Positions 16,623-26,735 of a DNA stretch of 64,000 bases are shown piece by piece; position 1 is the first letter of the stretch; each line of letters begins with the position of its first letter. This DNA is from Flavobacterium dankookense (GTDB lineage: Bacteria; Bacteroidota; Bacteroidia; Flavobacteriales; Flavobacteriaceae): assembly GCF_004362665.1 (NCBI RefSeq), contig NZ_SNXR01000015.1, forward strand, positions 62,001-126,000, read 5' to 3'. Position numbers and translations under genes: made by a program. Under the pieces are notes generated by a model. It saw only the letters and a program-made list of their open reading frames with translations, searched no databases and was not told the DNA's origin.

Positions 16623-16630
16623 CAAAGATA
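16623..16630 (-). promoter_or_regulatory. -7 box (TATCTTTG) for gpmI
   Basis: A consensus Bacteroidota -7 element lies 15 nt upstream of the gpmI ATG. It decides the start: the upstream in-frame codon at 16625 would lie within the promoter. Confidence 0.65.
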
Positions 16631-16697
16631 AACGATTTTCAAAATTTGAAATTAGAAATGGTATTGCGAATTTGATAAAAATTAAAGCCTAAATCGA

Positions 16698-19133
16698 CTA
16701 TTTTTTCAAAGAATTGTAATCAATAAAATAGCGAATGCTAAAAGATAATGTATGGTTTAGGTTTTCGTTGTTTATTGCGCTGTTGAAGTTGTTGTCAAAA
16801 TTTCGATTGAACTCTCTTGAGAATTGAGCAGATTGGTTTCTATATAGTATTGATAGTTGGCTACCTGGAGCAAACCACCAAGAATAAGATAAATCCAAGT
16901 TCCAAGTGTTAAAGTTTTGATTTAAGTTTTCATTAAATACAAAGTTATTTTCGAAAGTTCCGTCTTCTTTTAAAGTTAAAAACTGTTTATTAGTTACATA
17001 CGACCAGTAGTGTCTTACAAGAAGGTTAAAATTCATTTTTTCGTTTATGGAATATTTTGCTTGAATTTCGTTAGTGAAATTTTTCCGGTCTCTTCTAGCA
17101 AAAATTGTATTATCAAAATCATCAAAAGCAACCCAACCTGTATTGTTATTTTGTCTAAAGAAATTAAAACCATAAACCAAAGATATTTTATCATTTACTC
17201 TATATCTTGGACCAAAATAGAAGCCATAGTTTACTCTTCGAAGTTCGTTTATAAATGTATACGATGGATTAAAATCAATTGCAAATTTATTATTGTAGTT
17301 TTCAGAAAAGAATAAGAAGAACTGAATTTGTTCTGGTATTTCTACAAATTTCCTTTCGTCGATAGATCGAGGTTCGTAAAAATCATAAGTCACTAATGGT
17401 TTTGAATTAATTCCAAATCCGAAGTAGTCATTTTTCTTATTGTCAATATTAAAGTTTAGGCTTAATCTATTTGCTTGTAATCTTCCAGTCCTATTATCGA
17501 ATTCATTATAAAAATTCATGTTTGGACTGAATGCATTGAAAAGGTTATTAGGTTTTAGAATTCTGTAACTAACACTACCATAAATCGAATGGTAATGGGT
17601 TTGGAAATTTATACCTAAATCATTGTTGTCATAATCATTTGAAACGTATTGACTACTGAAGGCAAAACGATATTTTCCGCTTGTTTTTCTAAATTCAAGG
17701 TAGCTGTCGTATCCTTTTTTATCTTCATTATTATAAAGCTCATTGATATAGCTGTATTTGAAATTTCCAGATAGATTATAGGAGTTTTGCTTTGTATTCA
17801 AATCCCAAACTAGTGCTGAGACGTTGGCATCGCGAAATTCACCGTTTCTTGTTACATTAGTATTAACGAATGCGACGGATGAGTTTTGGTTGAAACGTTG
17901 GTCTAAAACCAATACATTGAAATTAGTTAAAGGTTCTACAACTACTTTTCTGTTTTCTGTTGTTGTGGTATTATCGCTGTTAACAGTTGTTTTTCTAATT
18001 GTAGCATCTGTTTTTTCAGTTACTGCATTTAATACTCCTATTCCTAAACCGCCTTTTGTTCTTCCTGAAACTTTTACAGCATTTAATAGGTCCACTGTAG
18101 TTGGATAATCAATAACCTCTTCGTTAGAATCAATTATTGGATATGTGGAAGGCGAACCACCAATTCGTCTAGTATATAATAGGTTTCCTTTATTGAACAA
18201 ATCTGTTCCTTCAGTAAAGAATGGTCTGTTTTCGGCAAATTGTTGTTCAAAAGCGCTTAGATTTAGTTCGACGTTGTCAAATTTTGTTTGACCAAAATCA
18301 GGGACTAGTATTGCATCTAATGTGAAAGCATCGTTAATTCCGTATTTTACATCCAATCCACCTCTAAATTCTCCGTAAGCTTTTTGTTTTGTGTTAGCGT
18401 TTAGGTAGTATGAAGAATAAGGTATTAGAAATAAACGTGTTGGAGTTTTAATGTTTTCAATTCCTTCAAGTATTCCGGCTTGAACACTTTCATTAACTAT
18501 TTTATTGTCCAATAAACTCCATGATAGTTTTTGTCTTTCGCGTCTTACTTCACGATAAATGTTGAAACCCCAAGTTTGTTTTTCAACAGTTGAAAAACGT
18601 AATGCAGCATAGGGAATTTTCATCTCAACAACCCAGCCAAAATCAGTTACTTTAGTTTTACTATCCCAAATAGCATCCCAAGTATAATCTTCATCACTAG
18701 CTTCTGTATAAACTGCATCAATTTGAACTCCAGCAGCGCTCACAAAAAAACGAAACTCTTGTTGACCATCATTATAACCATTAAACCAAACTCCAAAATG
18801 GTCTGCTGTTGCAAAATTATCTCGAAGAGTTAATTCTTTTAAAATCTTATTGGGTTCGTTGTCGAAAAGTTTTGCAGCAACATAAATGGCTTCGTTGTCG
18901 TATATTATTTTTACTTCACTTCGTCTATTGTTGCTTTCTGGTTTTCCGTTGGTTGGAAATATTTCGATAAAATTTGTAGCAATTTCCGCATTTTCCCAGC
19001 TTTTTTCATCAAAATTGCCATCAATTGTGATTTTTTCCGAAATCAATTGTGTTTTTAAACTCCTTTTTTGTGCAAAAAGAGAAACAGAGGAAAATAAAAT
19101 TATGGCAAAGTAATAATGAAAAACTTTGGGCAT
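16698..19133 (-). CDS. DUF5916 outer membrane barrel with N-terminal CBM9-like domain
   Basis: The 811-residue protein has a signal peptide (about 1-21, ending LFAQ). A carbohydrate-binding family 9-like domain follows at about 28-215 (IDGNFDEKSWENA start, EMKIPYAALRF end). A long DUF5916 region of aromatic-rich beta strands follows and ends in a terminal strand (SIRYFIDYNSL), typical of an outer-membrane barrel. Such proteins are common in Bacteroidota; the substrate is unknown. It is monocistronic and divergent from the L,D-transpeptidase gene at 19321. Confidence 0.88.
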   Translation of the reverse strand: MPKVFHYYFAIILFSSVSLFAQKRSLKTQLISEKITIDGNFDEKSWENAEIATNFIEIFPTNGKPESNNRRSEVKIIYDNEAIYVAAKLFDNEPNKILKELTLRDNFATADHFGVWFNGYNDGQQEFRFFVSAAGVQIDAVYTEASDEDYTWDAIWDSKTKVTDFGWVVEMKIPYAALRFSTVEKQTWGFNIYREVRRERQKLSWSLLDNKIVNESVQAGILEGIENIKTPTRLFLIPYSSYYLNANTKQKAYGEFRGGLDVKYGINDAFTLDAILVPDFGQTKFDNVELNLSAFEQQFAENRPFFTEGTDLFNKGNLLYTRRIGGSPSTYPIIDSNEEVIDYPTTVDLLNAVKVSGRTKGGLGIGVLNAVTEKTDATIRKTTVNSDNTTTTENRKVVVEPLTNFNVLVLDQRFNQNSSVAFVNTNVTRNGEFRDANVSALVWDLNTKQNSYNLSGNFKYSYINELYNNEDKKGYDSYLEFRKTSGKYRFAFSSQYVSNDYDNNDLGINFQTHYHSIYGSVSYRILKPNNLFNAFSPNMNFYNEFDNRTGRLQANRLSLNFNIDNKKNDYFGFGINSKPLVTYDFYEPRSIDERKFVEIPEQIQFFLFFSENYNNKFAIDFNPSYTFINELRRVNYGFYFGPRYRVNDKISLVYGFNFFRQNNNTGWVAFDDFDNTIFARRDRKNFTNEIQAKYSINEKMNFNLLVRHYWSYVTNKQFLTLKEDGTFENNFVFNENLNQNFNTWNLDLSYSWWFAPGSQLSILYRNQSAQFSREFNRNFDNNFNSAINNENLNHTLSFSIRYFIDYNSLKK

Positions 19134-19276
19134 TTAGTTGGTTTTTAGACAACAAAAATAAATATTTAATTGTTTCTTACAACATGCAAACAATAATTTT
19201 AGAGAATTTTCGTTATCTATAATAATGGTAATGACTATGTTTTTTGTTTTTTATTTGGAAGTTATCATTTTTTTTA

Positions 19277-19284
19277 TAGTTTTG
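19277..19284 (+). promoter_or_regulatory. -7 box (TAGTTTTG) for the YkuD_2-type gene
   Basis: It matches TAnnTTTG and ends 36 nt upstream of the ATG at 19321. No convincing -33 element was found. Confidence 0.5.
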
Positions 19285-19320
19285 TCGTCCCAAGTCTAAT
19301 TTTTAAACCTATAACTATCA

Positions 19321-20013
19321 ATGAATTATAAGATTTTTTCCCTTATTGCGTTTGTGTTGTTGACTTCTTTTAACAACGTTCCAAATAAAAATTTAGTTAC
19401 ATCATTTCCAACAGAATCAGTTAAGCCAACCGTTTCTAGAGTTGTATCTGTTTATAATGAATTGAGCTCAAATTCTTTTACTTCGCCTAGTTTTGAAAGC
19501 TTTTCTATTGCTTTGGAAGGATTTTATAAACTAAAAAGAAACGGTCAAGTTACCAAAGATATTTTAACATTGATTGATTTTTCTTTGTCTTCCAATTCAA
19601 AACGTCTTTGGGTTATTGATTTAACTAATAACAAAGTCTTGTTTAACTCACTTGTTGCTCATGGAAAAAACACTGGAGAAGAATTTGCTTCTTATTTTTC
19701 CAATAAAGCAGAGTCTTTTCAGAGCAGTTTAGGATTTTATGCTACTGCCGAAGTTTACAATGGAAAACATGGAATGTCATTGAAACTAGATGGTTTGCAA
19801 AAAGGACTAAACGATAAAGCAAGAGAAAGAGCAGTTGTAGTTCACGGTGCTGATTATGTTTCTGAAAGTTTCATCAAAATCCACAAACGTCTTGGTAGAA
19901 GTCAAGGTTGTCCAGCATTGCCAGTGGAGTTAAATGAAAAAATTATCAATGTGATTAAAGATAAATCATGTTTGTTCATTTATCATCCTTCAAAAAGCAA
20001 CCTGTTTATTTAA
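19321..20013 (+). CDS. Murein L,D-transpeptidase catalytic-domain family protein (YkuD_2 type)
   Basis: The 230-residue secreted protein has a signal peptide (about 1-18) and a C-terminal catalytic region with the HG...SQGCPAL signature (VVVHGADY; nucleophile Cys197). It would act on peptidoglycan stem peptides in the periplasm. Its TAA stop shares the tetranucleotide TTAA (20010-20013) with the stop of the convergent, unrelated L,D-transpeptidase gene, and no terminator lies between them. Confidence 0.88.
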   Translation: MNYKIFSLIAFVLLTSFNNVPNKNLVTSFPTESVKPTVSRVVSVYNELSSNSFTSPSFESFSIALEGFYKLKRNGQVTKDILTLIDFSLSSNSKRLWVIDLTNNKVLFNSLVAHGKNTGEEFASYFSNKAESFQSSLGFYATAEVYNGKHGMSLKLDGLQKGLNDKARERAVVVHGADYVSESFIKIHKRLGRSQGCPALPVELNEKIINVIKDKSCLFIYHPSKSNLFI

Positions 20014-21593
20014 TTCATCTTTTTGAATAATTCCTCGTCAAGATTGTAGATGTCATCTCTGAAAATGAGTTTGTTGTCTTCGCTCCAAGCTGTCCAATAC
20101 CATTGATGAACATAGATTGGTGTTTTGATAGAAGCATTTTTTGTCTCGCCCGTTTTTAGAATTTCTTTTATTTTTTCTGAATCATAATTCATAGTATCTT
20201 TTAGTAGAGAAGAAGTCAATTCTAGTGGGTTTTCTACTCGAACGCAACCCGAACTCAATGAGCGATTCCATTTTTCAAAATAATCTCTGTGGTTCGTATC
20301 ATGTAGATAAACCGAAAATTTATTCGGAAAAATAATCTTCACCATTCCAAGTGAATTAAAACTTCCTGGACTTTGAACATATCGATAACCTTTCGCTTTT
20401 GAAGCATTCCAATCGCTAGCCGATACTTTGTTTCCAGTATTATCATAAACCGTAATGTTTTTACTAGCAAGATAACCTCTATTTTTTATTGTTGCAGGAA
20501 TAATATCTTCTTTCAAGATTGTTGGCGGAACAGTCCATGTTGGATTAAAAACAGCATAACTTAGCTTTGAACTTAATATTGGTGTTTTTCTTTTATTGGT
20601 TCCAACAATCACTTTGTGCGTTCTAACGGTATCGTTATTTTCAACTAGACGAAGTTTGTATTCTGGAATATTTATGATGACATATTCATTTCCTAAATCT
20701 TGAGAAAACCATTTCCAACGTTCCAAATTAGCCATGATTTGATGCTTTCTTTTGGTTTTAGAAAAGTTTAAAGCATTCAACGTTCCTTTTCCAATTACAC
20801 CATCGGCTGCTAAACCATGTCTTGCTTGAAAACGTTTTACGGCTTCAACGGTTTTAGAATCATAAATTTTAGTCAATGAATCTTGAGGCTTTAAATCCTT
20901 CCAATACATCAATCTTCGTTTTATAGTAAGAATAGAATTTAATGTGTCGTTTGGGAGTATTTTTTCTGAAAAAGCAATTGTTTTTATGGTGTCTTTTGGA
21001 AACGAATTTAAAATTCCCATAGCTTTTTTCAGTCTTTTGTAAACAATATGTTGCGGTTTACAGCTATCAAGTACAGTCTGCAATTTGTTTTCTTTGAATG
21101 CTTTTAAAAGAATAACATTGACATCAGTATTTTTAGGTTTTAAATCCCAATCACCATAAATAGCTTTTGGATTTAATTTCCCCTGACTGATGTGCCAAAT
21201 GTATTTTTGCAAATTATAAGTCAGAAGTAAATCATAGTCGACCAATTCTTTATCATTCAGTTTATTGATTTTTGTCTCAAGTTTATTTAGCTTTTCAAAT
21301 CGATAATCATCAGGAAAAAGTCCTTCGTTTTCAGCATTTTTGAATTCGTTTAAAATGATTTTTCTAAATTCGGTCGATTGCCAAACGGTTTCATTATTGT
21401 AGTTTGCATAAAAATCCACTAAGACTGGACTTTCAAATTTGGCATAAAGTGTAGTATCAATTTTTAAGATCTTACCTTCATAAGGTTTGTCCCTTTTGAT
21501 GATTTCAACTTTTTTGGGAGATGTTTTTTTTTCAACCTCTTTTTTACAAGAAACGAAAATCAGAATAGAAAGGAGTAAGAAAAAATATTTCAT
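20010..21593 (-). CDS. L,D-transpeptidase lipoprotein (YcbB/LdtD-like)
   Basis: The 527-residue lipoprotein has a lipobox ending at Cys16, a helical scaffold domain and a peptidoglycan-binding domain near 250-285 (RFQARHGLAADGVIGKGTLNAL). The YkuD catalytic domain carries a conserved HDTNHRDYF segment and the SSGCVRVENP motif with Cys450 as nucleophile. It would form 3-3 cross-links or attach proteins in the cell wall. The start ATG overlaps the stop of the upstream GNAT gene (ATGA), so the two are probably translationally coupled. The 3' end overlaps the convergent YkuD_2-type gene by 4 nt. Confidence 0.93.
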   Translation of the reverse strand: MKYFFLLLSILIFVSCKKEVEKKTSPKKVEIIKRDKPYEGKILKIDTTLYAKFESPVLVDFYANYNNETVWQSTEFRKIILNEFKNAENEGLFPDDYRFEKLNKLETKINKLNDKELVDYDLLLTYNLQKYIWHISQGKLNPKAIYGDWDLKPKNTDVNVILLKAFKENKLQTVLDSCKPQHIVYKRLKKAMGILNSFPKDTIKTIAFSEKILPNDTLNSILTIKRRLMYWKDLKPQDSLTKIYDSKTVEAVKRFQARHGLAADGVIGKGTLNALNFSKTKRKHQIMANLERWKWFSQDLGNEYVIINIPEYKLRLVENNDTVRTHKVIVGTNKRKTPILSSKLSYAVFNPTWTVPPTILKEDIIPATIKNRGYLASKNITVYDNTGNKVSASDWNASKAKGYRYVQSPGSFNSLGMVKIIFPNKFSVYLHDTNHRDYFEKWNRSLSSGCVRVENPLELTSSLLKDTMNYDSEKIKEILKTGETKNASIKTPIYVHQWYWTAWSEDNKLIFRDDIYNLDEELFKKMN

Positions 21594-22033
21594 AGTTGAA
21601 TTTTTTTATACATCACAAAATGTGTACCAATGTCTAAAATTTCAAAAGAATCGCCACTTTTTTGATAATCTTGTTTTTCATAAAAAGGAACTGCACTACT
21701 TCTTGCGTTAAACCAAAGTAAAGCTTTTTTTTCTTTTTTCAAAAACGATTCACAATGAGAAAGTAATTTTTCGCCCAAACCCATTTTTTGATGTGATTCT
21801 AAAACTGCCATACCACGGAGTTGTATTTGTGTTTGTTCTGAAAAATAATCGTGATTTTGATTAAATAATGAGGCAACACCAACTAATTTATCGTTTTCAT
21901 AAATTCCAAAATGGGTAGTTGAAACTTCATCATCGCCCTTAAAAAAGCAACTTTCAATAGGTTTTCCTTTTCTCAAAACAGGATGTCGAACAGCAAAAGC
22001 TTCTTGAAAAGTAATTTCTTTAATGAGTGACAT
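21590..22033 (-). CDS. GNAT family N-acetyltransferase
   Basis: The 147-residue protein has the acetyl-CoA-binding motif HQKMGLGEKLL (about residues 79-89) after strand QLRGMAV, and the C-terminal Tyr segment NARSSAVPFYEKQDY typical of the fold. The substrate is unknown. Its stop overlaps the start of the L,D-transpeptidase gene by 4 nt (ATGA), so the two probably form an operon. Confidence 0.9.
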   Translation of the reverse strand: MSLIKEITFQEAFAVRHPVLRKGKPIESCFFKGDDEVSTTHFGIYENDKLVGVASLFNQNHDYFSEQTQIQLRGMAVLESHQKMGLGEKLLSHCESFLKKEKKALLWFNARSSAVPFYEKQDYQKSGDSFEILDIGTHFVMYKKIQL

Positions 22034-22146
22034 ACAGAGTTGGGTCTTTTTGTATTTAGAATAAAGATATAACTTTTTAAATGTAAATTACTTATGATTT
22101 GAAATTACTTTTTTTGTTTTAAATCGAAAAAAAATAGTTTAAAAAA

Positions 22147-22179
22147 TTTGCAACAAAGAAAACAAATTCTTTATATTTG
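22147..22179 (+). promoter_or_regulatory. Promoter of tRNA-Gly (TTTG, 21 bp, TATATTTG)
   Basis: The -33 element TTTG is at 22147-22150 and the -7 element TATATTTG at 22172-22179, close to the Bacteroidota consensus. The tRNA begins 12 nt after the -7 box. Confidence 0.8.
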
Positions 22180-22191
22180 CACTCACAAAAT

Positions 22192-22267
<76 letters not shown>

Positions 22268-22271
22268 AAAG

Positions 22272-22301
22272 AAAACCTCAAACGAAAGTTTGAGGTTTTT
22301 T
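22272..22301 (+). terminator. Intrinsic terminator after tRNA-Gly
   Basis: A 12-bp perfect stem (22272-22283 with 22288-22299) with a GAAA tetraloop is followed by T residues. It also serves the convergent pepE gene, which ends at 22307. Confidence 0.9.
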
Positions 22302-22306
22302 GTTTT

Positions 22307-23020
22307 CTATATTTTCTTTAAAAATGCTAAATTAGTTTCAGGCTCCAATTCTTCTGGTGTTTGATTTTGTCTAAAAATCCTTGCCGTTAAATCTCCTTTT
22401 AAAATGATAGTTTCGCCATTTACTTCAAGCCAACTTCCTTCGCGCAAGCCCAAAACAGGAATGTCGTTAAAAGCATGAAACTCTTTAATTCTAGTTTCGC
22501 GCGTTTCGCCCATGTGTTTGCTCTGCAAATCGGGATCAAGATAATGTGGATTTAAGTTAAACGGAATTACACCAAGCGTTTTAAAACTCGGCGGATAAAT
22601 TATTGGCATATCATTAGTGGTTTGCATCGAAATTCCAGTAATGTTACTTCCTGCACTTGAACCAAGATAAGGTGTTCCGTTTTCGATGGCATTTCTTAAA
22701 ACATCAATTACATTATTTTGATACAGTTGAGTAACCAATAAAAATGTGTTTCCGCCACCAGTAAAAATGCCTTCGGCTTGTTCAACGGCTTTTGCAGCAT
22801 TGTCAAATTCATGAAGTCCAACTACTTTTTTGTTTATTTTAGAAAAAGTTTCGGCTACTTTTTGAGTGTATTCATCATGAGAAATTCCACCTGGTCGAGC
22901 ATAAGGAATGAATAAAATGGTTTTGCAATCCTTGAAATGATTTTCTAAAACTGGCAAAATATAGTCCAAATAAGAACCGCCGTGAAGTGTTGATGTACTG
23001 GCAATAATTAGCTTTTTCAT
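22307..23020 (-). CDS. pepE: Dipeptidase E (alpha-aspartyl dipeptidase, peptidase S51)
   Basis: The cytoplasmic serine peptidase cleaves Asp-X dipeptides. The chosen start at 23020 gives 237 residues beginning MKKLIIASTS. The nucleophile is S122 in GSSAGS, and the preceding TGGGNTF loop is conserved. A longer TTG-initiated frame (23041) is rejected because that codon lies inside the -7 box at 23039-23046. It is a single gene, convergent with tRNA-Gly. Confidence 0.93.
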   Translation of the reverse strand: MKKLIIASTSTLHGGSYLDYILPVLENHFKDCKTILFIPYARPGGISHDEYTQKVAETFSKINKKVVGLHEFDNAAKAVEQAEGIFTGGGNTFLLVTQLYQNNVIDVLRNAIENGTPYLGSSAGSNITGISMQTTNDMPIIYPPSFKTLGVIPFNLNPHYLDPDLQSKHMGETRETRIKEFHAFNDIPVLGLREGSWLEVNGETIILKGDLTARIFRQNQTPEELEPETNLAFLKKI

Positions 23021-23038
23021 TTTCTGAATTTTAAAGGT

Positions 23039-23046
23039 CAAATATA
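23039..23046 (-). promoter_or_regulatory. -7 box (TATATTTG) for pepE
   Basis: A perfect TAnnTTTG match lies 18 nt upstream of the ATG at 23020. It rules out the upstream TTG start. Confidence 0.65.
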
Positions 23047-23115
23047 AGTTTTAACAAAAGATTATAGTGTAATTATTTTATAAAAAGATATTTTTACAAC
23101 GTAAAATTGTAGTCA

Positions 23116-23892
23116 ATGAAACGCTTTTTGGTTTTAGCATTTTTTGTTTTTTATATTCCAATGTTTTCACAGATTGATGAGTTGCATTTCTTAAAAGGAA
23201 AAGTGATTTGTCAAAATGTTGATTTTACTTCGATTATAATTACAAATCAACGTTCCCAAAATTCGTTAAATCCAGAAGTAAAAGGTGATTTTTCGCTTTT
23301 TGTTAAACTTGGTGATAAATTACTTTTTGAAGGATTAGCAGTTGATACAAAAGAAATTGTAATTACAAAAGAAGATTTGGCTAAAAAACTTTTCACAGTA
23401 ACGTTATATGCTAAAGTCATTCCACTTCAAGATGTTGAAATTAAAACCTATCCTAATATCAATGCCGTTTCGTTAGGGATTTTGCAAAAACCTGCAAAAG
23501 TTTACACGCCAGCCGAACGAAAATTAAGAACAGCTGGTGATTTTCGTTGGTATTATCCACTCTTAATTCCGCTTGGTGGAATGCCACTTGATGGTTTAAT
23601 TAATGGGATTTCTGGTCGAACGGCAATGCTAAAAAAAGAATTAGAAGTTGAAAGAAAAGAATTGACTATAAAGAAAATTGAAGATAATTTCGAGGAAAAA
23701 TATTTTACCGAAACATTAAAAATTCCAAATGATTATGTAAAAGCATTTCTTTTTTATATTTCGGATAATAAAGAATTAAGAACTGTTTTGGCTGCAAAAG
23801 ATAAAGTGCAAATTGACTTTGTTTTTGCTAAATTAGCAACAGAATATACAACACTTTTAAAAGAAAAAGAAAATGAAGTGGAAGCAAAGTAG
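23116..23892 (+). CDS. Secreted protein with CarboxypepD_reg-like N-terminal domain, function unknown
   Basis: The 258-residue protein has a signal peptide (about 1-18, ending MFSQ). A beta-sandwich-like region follows at about 25-105 (LKGKVICQN start, PLQDVEI end), resembling carboxypeptidase regulatory-like domains of Bacteroidota. The C-terminal half is charged and helical. Its 3' end overlaps the next gene by 20 nt in another frame, so it is probably co-expressed with the DUF6702 protein and the M1 peptidase. The function is unknown. Confidence 0.8.
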   Translation: MKRFLVLAFFVFYIPMFSQIDELHFLKGKVICQNVDFTSIIITNQRSQNSLNPEVKGDFSLFVKLGDKLLFEGLAVDTKEIVITKEDLAKKLFTVTLYAKVIPLQDVEIKTYPNINAVSLGILQKPAKVYTPAERKLRTAGDFRWYYPLLIPLGGMPLDGLINGISGRTAMLKKELEVERKELTIKKIEDNFEEKYFTETLKIPNDYVKAFLFYISDNKELRTVLAAKDKVQIDFVFAKLATEYTTLLKEKENEVEAK

Positions 23893-24370
23893 TCTTTTTT
23901 TATTGGCGATAATCGTATTGTCATCATTTACTGTGCATAAATTTTATGTTGGAATGTTTCAAATGAAATTTGTGCCACAAAAAAAGGAATTACAAATCAC
24001 AACCCGAATTTTTGTAGATGATTTAAACTTGGCATTAGAAAAAAAATTCCATAAAAAAACATTCATTGGCGAACCAAAAGAAAGCCAAGAAGACGAAGTT
24101 TTTATGCAAAAATACCTAGCCGAAAAATTCAAATTAAAAATTAAAGGGCAACCAAAGAATTATACTTTTTTATCCAAAGAAATAGAGAATAACGTTGTCA
24201 TTTGTTACTTGAAAGTCAAAGATTTAGCAAAGATTAATTCGCTCGAAATTGAAAACTCCATCTTGATGGAAATCTATCCTGAACAGCAAAATATAATCCA
24301 ACTTGACAATAACGGCGAAAAGCAAAGCTTATTGCTAACCGAAGAAAACTATAAAGGAATGTTAAAATAA
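23873..24370 (+). CDS. DUF6702 family protein
   Basis: The 165-residue protein has an N-terminal hydrophobic signal or anchor (about 6-20). Its body starts FYVGMFQMKFVPQKKELQITTRIFVDDL, split over two strands, which is characteristic of DUF6702. The role is unknown. It starts 20 nt inside the preceding gene and precedes the M1 peptidase by 63 nt. This gene order suggests a link with peptide processing in the periplasm. Confidence 0.85.
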   Translation: MKWKQSSLFLLAIIVLSSFTVHKFYVGMFQMKFVPQKKELQITTRIFVDDLNLALEKKFHKKTFIGEPKESQEDEVFMQKYLAEKFKLKIKGQPKNYTFLSKEIENNVVICYLKVKDLAKINSLEIENSILMEIYPEQQNIIQLDNNGEKQSLLLTEENYKGMLK

Positions 24371-24433
24371 ATCCGTAGTTTCTTCATTTTTAAAACAATT
24401 GTTCTATTTTAGTTCCCTAAAAATTAATGAAAT

Positions 24434-26692
24434 ATGACTAAAACTAACCCGATTTTAGTAACCATATTATACTTGACTACCAGCTTTTTAGTAGCGCAAG
24501 AAGTTCAAAAAGAAACAAAGTCTACTGAACGAAATCCTGATAAATTCATGCAAATGTATGATTTGTTGGCAACGCCAAACATGTATCGTACTGCTTCTGG
24601 CGCACCTGGACCAGAATATTATCAGCAGCAAGCCGATTATAAAATCGATTTAGAACTCGACGATAAAAATGCAAAATTATATGGTCAGGAGACTGTAACT
24701 TACACCAATAATGCCAAAGAAAGTTTGGATTATCTTTGGATGCAATTAGACCAAAATCAACAATCTCGAAAATCACTTTCACCATTAGTTCAAAACAGTG
24801 TAACCGATCCAGCTATGTCGCCAAAAGGTTTTTCTAGAACGTATTTGGAGGAAAAGTTTGATGGCGGATTTAATATCGAATACATCAAAGATGCTGCTGG
24901 AAAACCGATGAATTATACCATCAATCAAACGATGATGCGTATTGAGCTACAAAAACCATTAAAGCATGGCGAAAAAATTTCATTTTCTATAAAATGGTGG
25001 TACAATATTAATAATTATCGTTTAGATGGCGGACGTTCTGGTTATGAGCAATTTTCCGACGGAAATAGATTGTATGTTTTGGCACAATTTTATCCAAGAA
25101 TGGCGGTTTACAATGATGTTGAAGGTTGGCAAAATCAGCAGTTTTGGGGTTCTGGAGAATTCACGTTGCCTTTTGGGAATTTTGATGTAAACATTACCGT
25201 TCCATCCGATCATATTCTAGAAGCAACAGGTGATTTATTGAATAGAAACGAAGTTTTTACAGCAGCACAATTAGCTCGTTATCAATTAGCGGAAAAAACA
25301 TTCGATAAACCTGTAATTGTAGTTACACAAGCCGAAGCCGAAGCTGCTGAAAAAGGTTTTTCAGACAAGAAAAAAACATGGAAGTTTAAAGCGACCAATG
25401 TGCGCGATTTTGGAATTTCTTCTTCACGAAAGTTTATTTATGATGCAATGGCTGTAAAATTGGAAACTAGAACCGCTATGGCAATTTCATTGTATCCAAA
25501 AGAAGGTAATCCGCTTTGGGAAGAGTATTCTACTCGAATGGTTGCGCATACGTTGAAAAGTTATTCAGCACATACTTTTGATTATCCGTATCCAAAAGCC
25601 ATTTCAATCAATGCCGAAGATCAAGGAATGGAATATCCAATGATTTGTTGGAATTATGGTCGTCCAGATAAAAATGGTGTAACTTCTGAACGAATAAAAA
25701 ACGGAATGATGAGCGTAATTGTTCACGAAGTTGGGCACAATTATTTCCCAATGATTGTCAATTCGGATGAACGTCAATGGACTTGGATGGACGAAGGTTT
25801 AAATTCATTTATGGAGTATATGGCTTTGATGGAATGGGATGAAAAATTTCCAGCACAACGCGGACCAGCAAAAAATATCATTCCCTATATGAGTGGCGAT
25901 CAAAAAGGATTGGAACCAATTATGACCAATTCCGAAAGCATTCGACAATTTGGAAATAATGCTTATGGAAAACCAGCTACGGCTTTGAATATTCTTCGTG
26001 AAACCGTTATGGGAAGAGAGTTGTTTGATTACGCTTTTAAAACCTATGCTAATCGTTGGAAGTTCAAACATCCTACACCAGAAGATTTTTTTAGAACGAT
26101 GGAAGATGCGTCTGCTTTTGACTTAGACTGGTTTTGGCGCGGTTGGTTCTACACAACAGATTATAACGACATCGGAATTAAAGAAGTGAAAAAATATTTT
26201 GTTAGCAACGAACCTTCAAAAGAAGTGGAAGCGTTTTTAAAAACACGTCGTCGTAGAAATCAAATCGAAGGTCCAGCCGTTTATATGATTGCTGATGGAA
26301 GTGAAAGCTACAAACCAAGCTTAAACAAACTATTTGAAATTAAAGACAGCAAACCTTTAGAAGAATATCTAAATGCAACGTTTACCAAAGAAGAACAAGC
26401 CAAATTGAAATCGCCGAAATATTTTTACCAAGTGACCTTTGATAAACCTGGAGGTTTGGTAATGCCAATTATTGTGGAAATGACTTTTGAAGATGGAACG
26501 ACCGAAAACCATCATTTTCCGGCGCAAATTTGGCGAATGAACGATAAAGAAGCGATTAGAACATTTGCTACACAAAAAGCGGTGACAAAAATTGTGGTTG
26601 ATCCAAAAGAAGAAACTGCCGATATTGATGTTTCAAATAATACTTGGCCAAAAGCGGATGTAAAATCTAAATTCGACGAATCTAAGAAATAA
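24434..26692 (+). CDS. M1 family zinc metallopeptidase (gluzincin aminopeptidase)
   Basis: The 752-residue exported protein has a signal peptide (about 1-21, ending LVAQ). It has the zinc motif HEVGH at 431-435 with third ligand E454 (WMDEGLN), and an upstream GMEYP segment at 399-403 in the place of the M1 substrate-recognition motif. The N-terminal beta domain is at about 65-270. It should trim peptides in the periplasm or at the cell surface. It follows the DUF6702 gene. Confidence 0.95.
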   Translation: MTKTNPILVTILYLTTSFLVAQEVQKETKSTERNPDKFMQMYDLLATPNMYRTASGAPGPEYYQQQADYKIDLELDDKNAKLYGQETVTYTNNAKESLDYLWMQLDQNQQSRKSLSPLVQNSVTDPAMSPKGFSRTYLEEKFDGGFNIEYIKDAAGKPMNYTINQTMMRIELQKPLKHGEKISFSIKWWYNINNYRLDGGRSGYEQFSDGNRLYVLAQFYPRMAVYNDVEGWQNQQFWGSGEFTLPFGNFDVNITVPSDHILEATGDLLNRNEVFTAAQLARYQLAEKTFDKPVIVVTQAEAEAAEKGFSDKKKTWKFKATNVRDFGISSSRKFIYDAMAVKLETRTAMAISLYPKEGNPLWEEYSTRMVAHTLKSYSAHTFDYPYPKAISINAEDQGMEYPMICWNYGRPDKNGVTSERIKNGMMSVIVHEVGHNYFPMIVNSDERQWTWMDEGLNSFMEYMALMEWDEKFPAQRGPAKNIIPYMSGDQKGLEPIMTNSESIRQFGNNAYGKPATALNILRETVMGRELFDYAFKTYANRWKFKHPTPEDFFRTMEDASAFDLDWFWRGWFYTTDYNDIGIKEVKKYFVSNEPSKEVEAFLKTRRRRNQIEGPAVYMIADGSESYKPSLNKLFEIKDSKPLEEYLNATFTKEEQAKLKSPKYFYQVTFDKPGGLVMPIIVEMTFEDGTTENHHFPAQIWRMNDKEAIRTFATQKAVTKIVVDPKEETADIDVSNNTWPKADVKSKFDESKK

Positions 26693-26735
26693 GTTAATTA
26701 TCTGTTTACTGATAAAAGCTCTTGCAAAAACTTTG

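Noticed and set aside
16608..16625. Longer N-terminus for gpmI
   Set aside because: It would start inside the -7 promoter box, and the conserved protein begins at MNKKVILMILDGWG.
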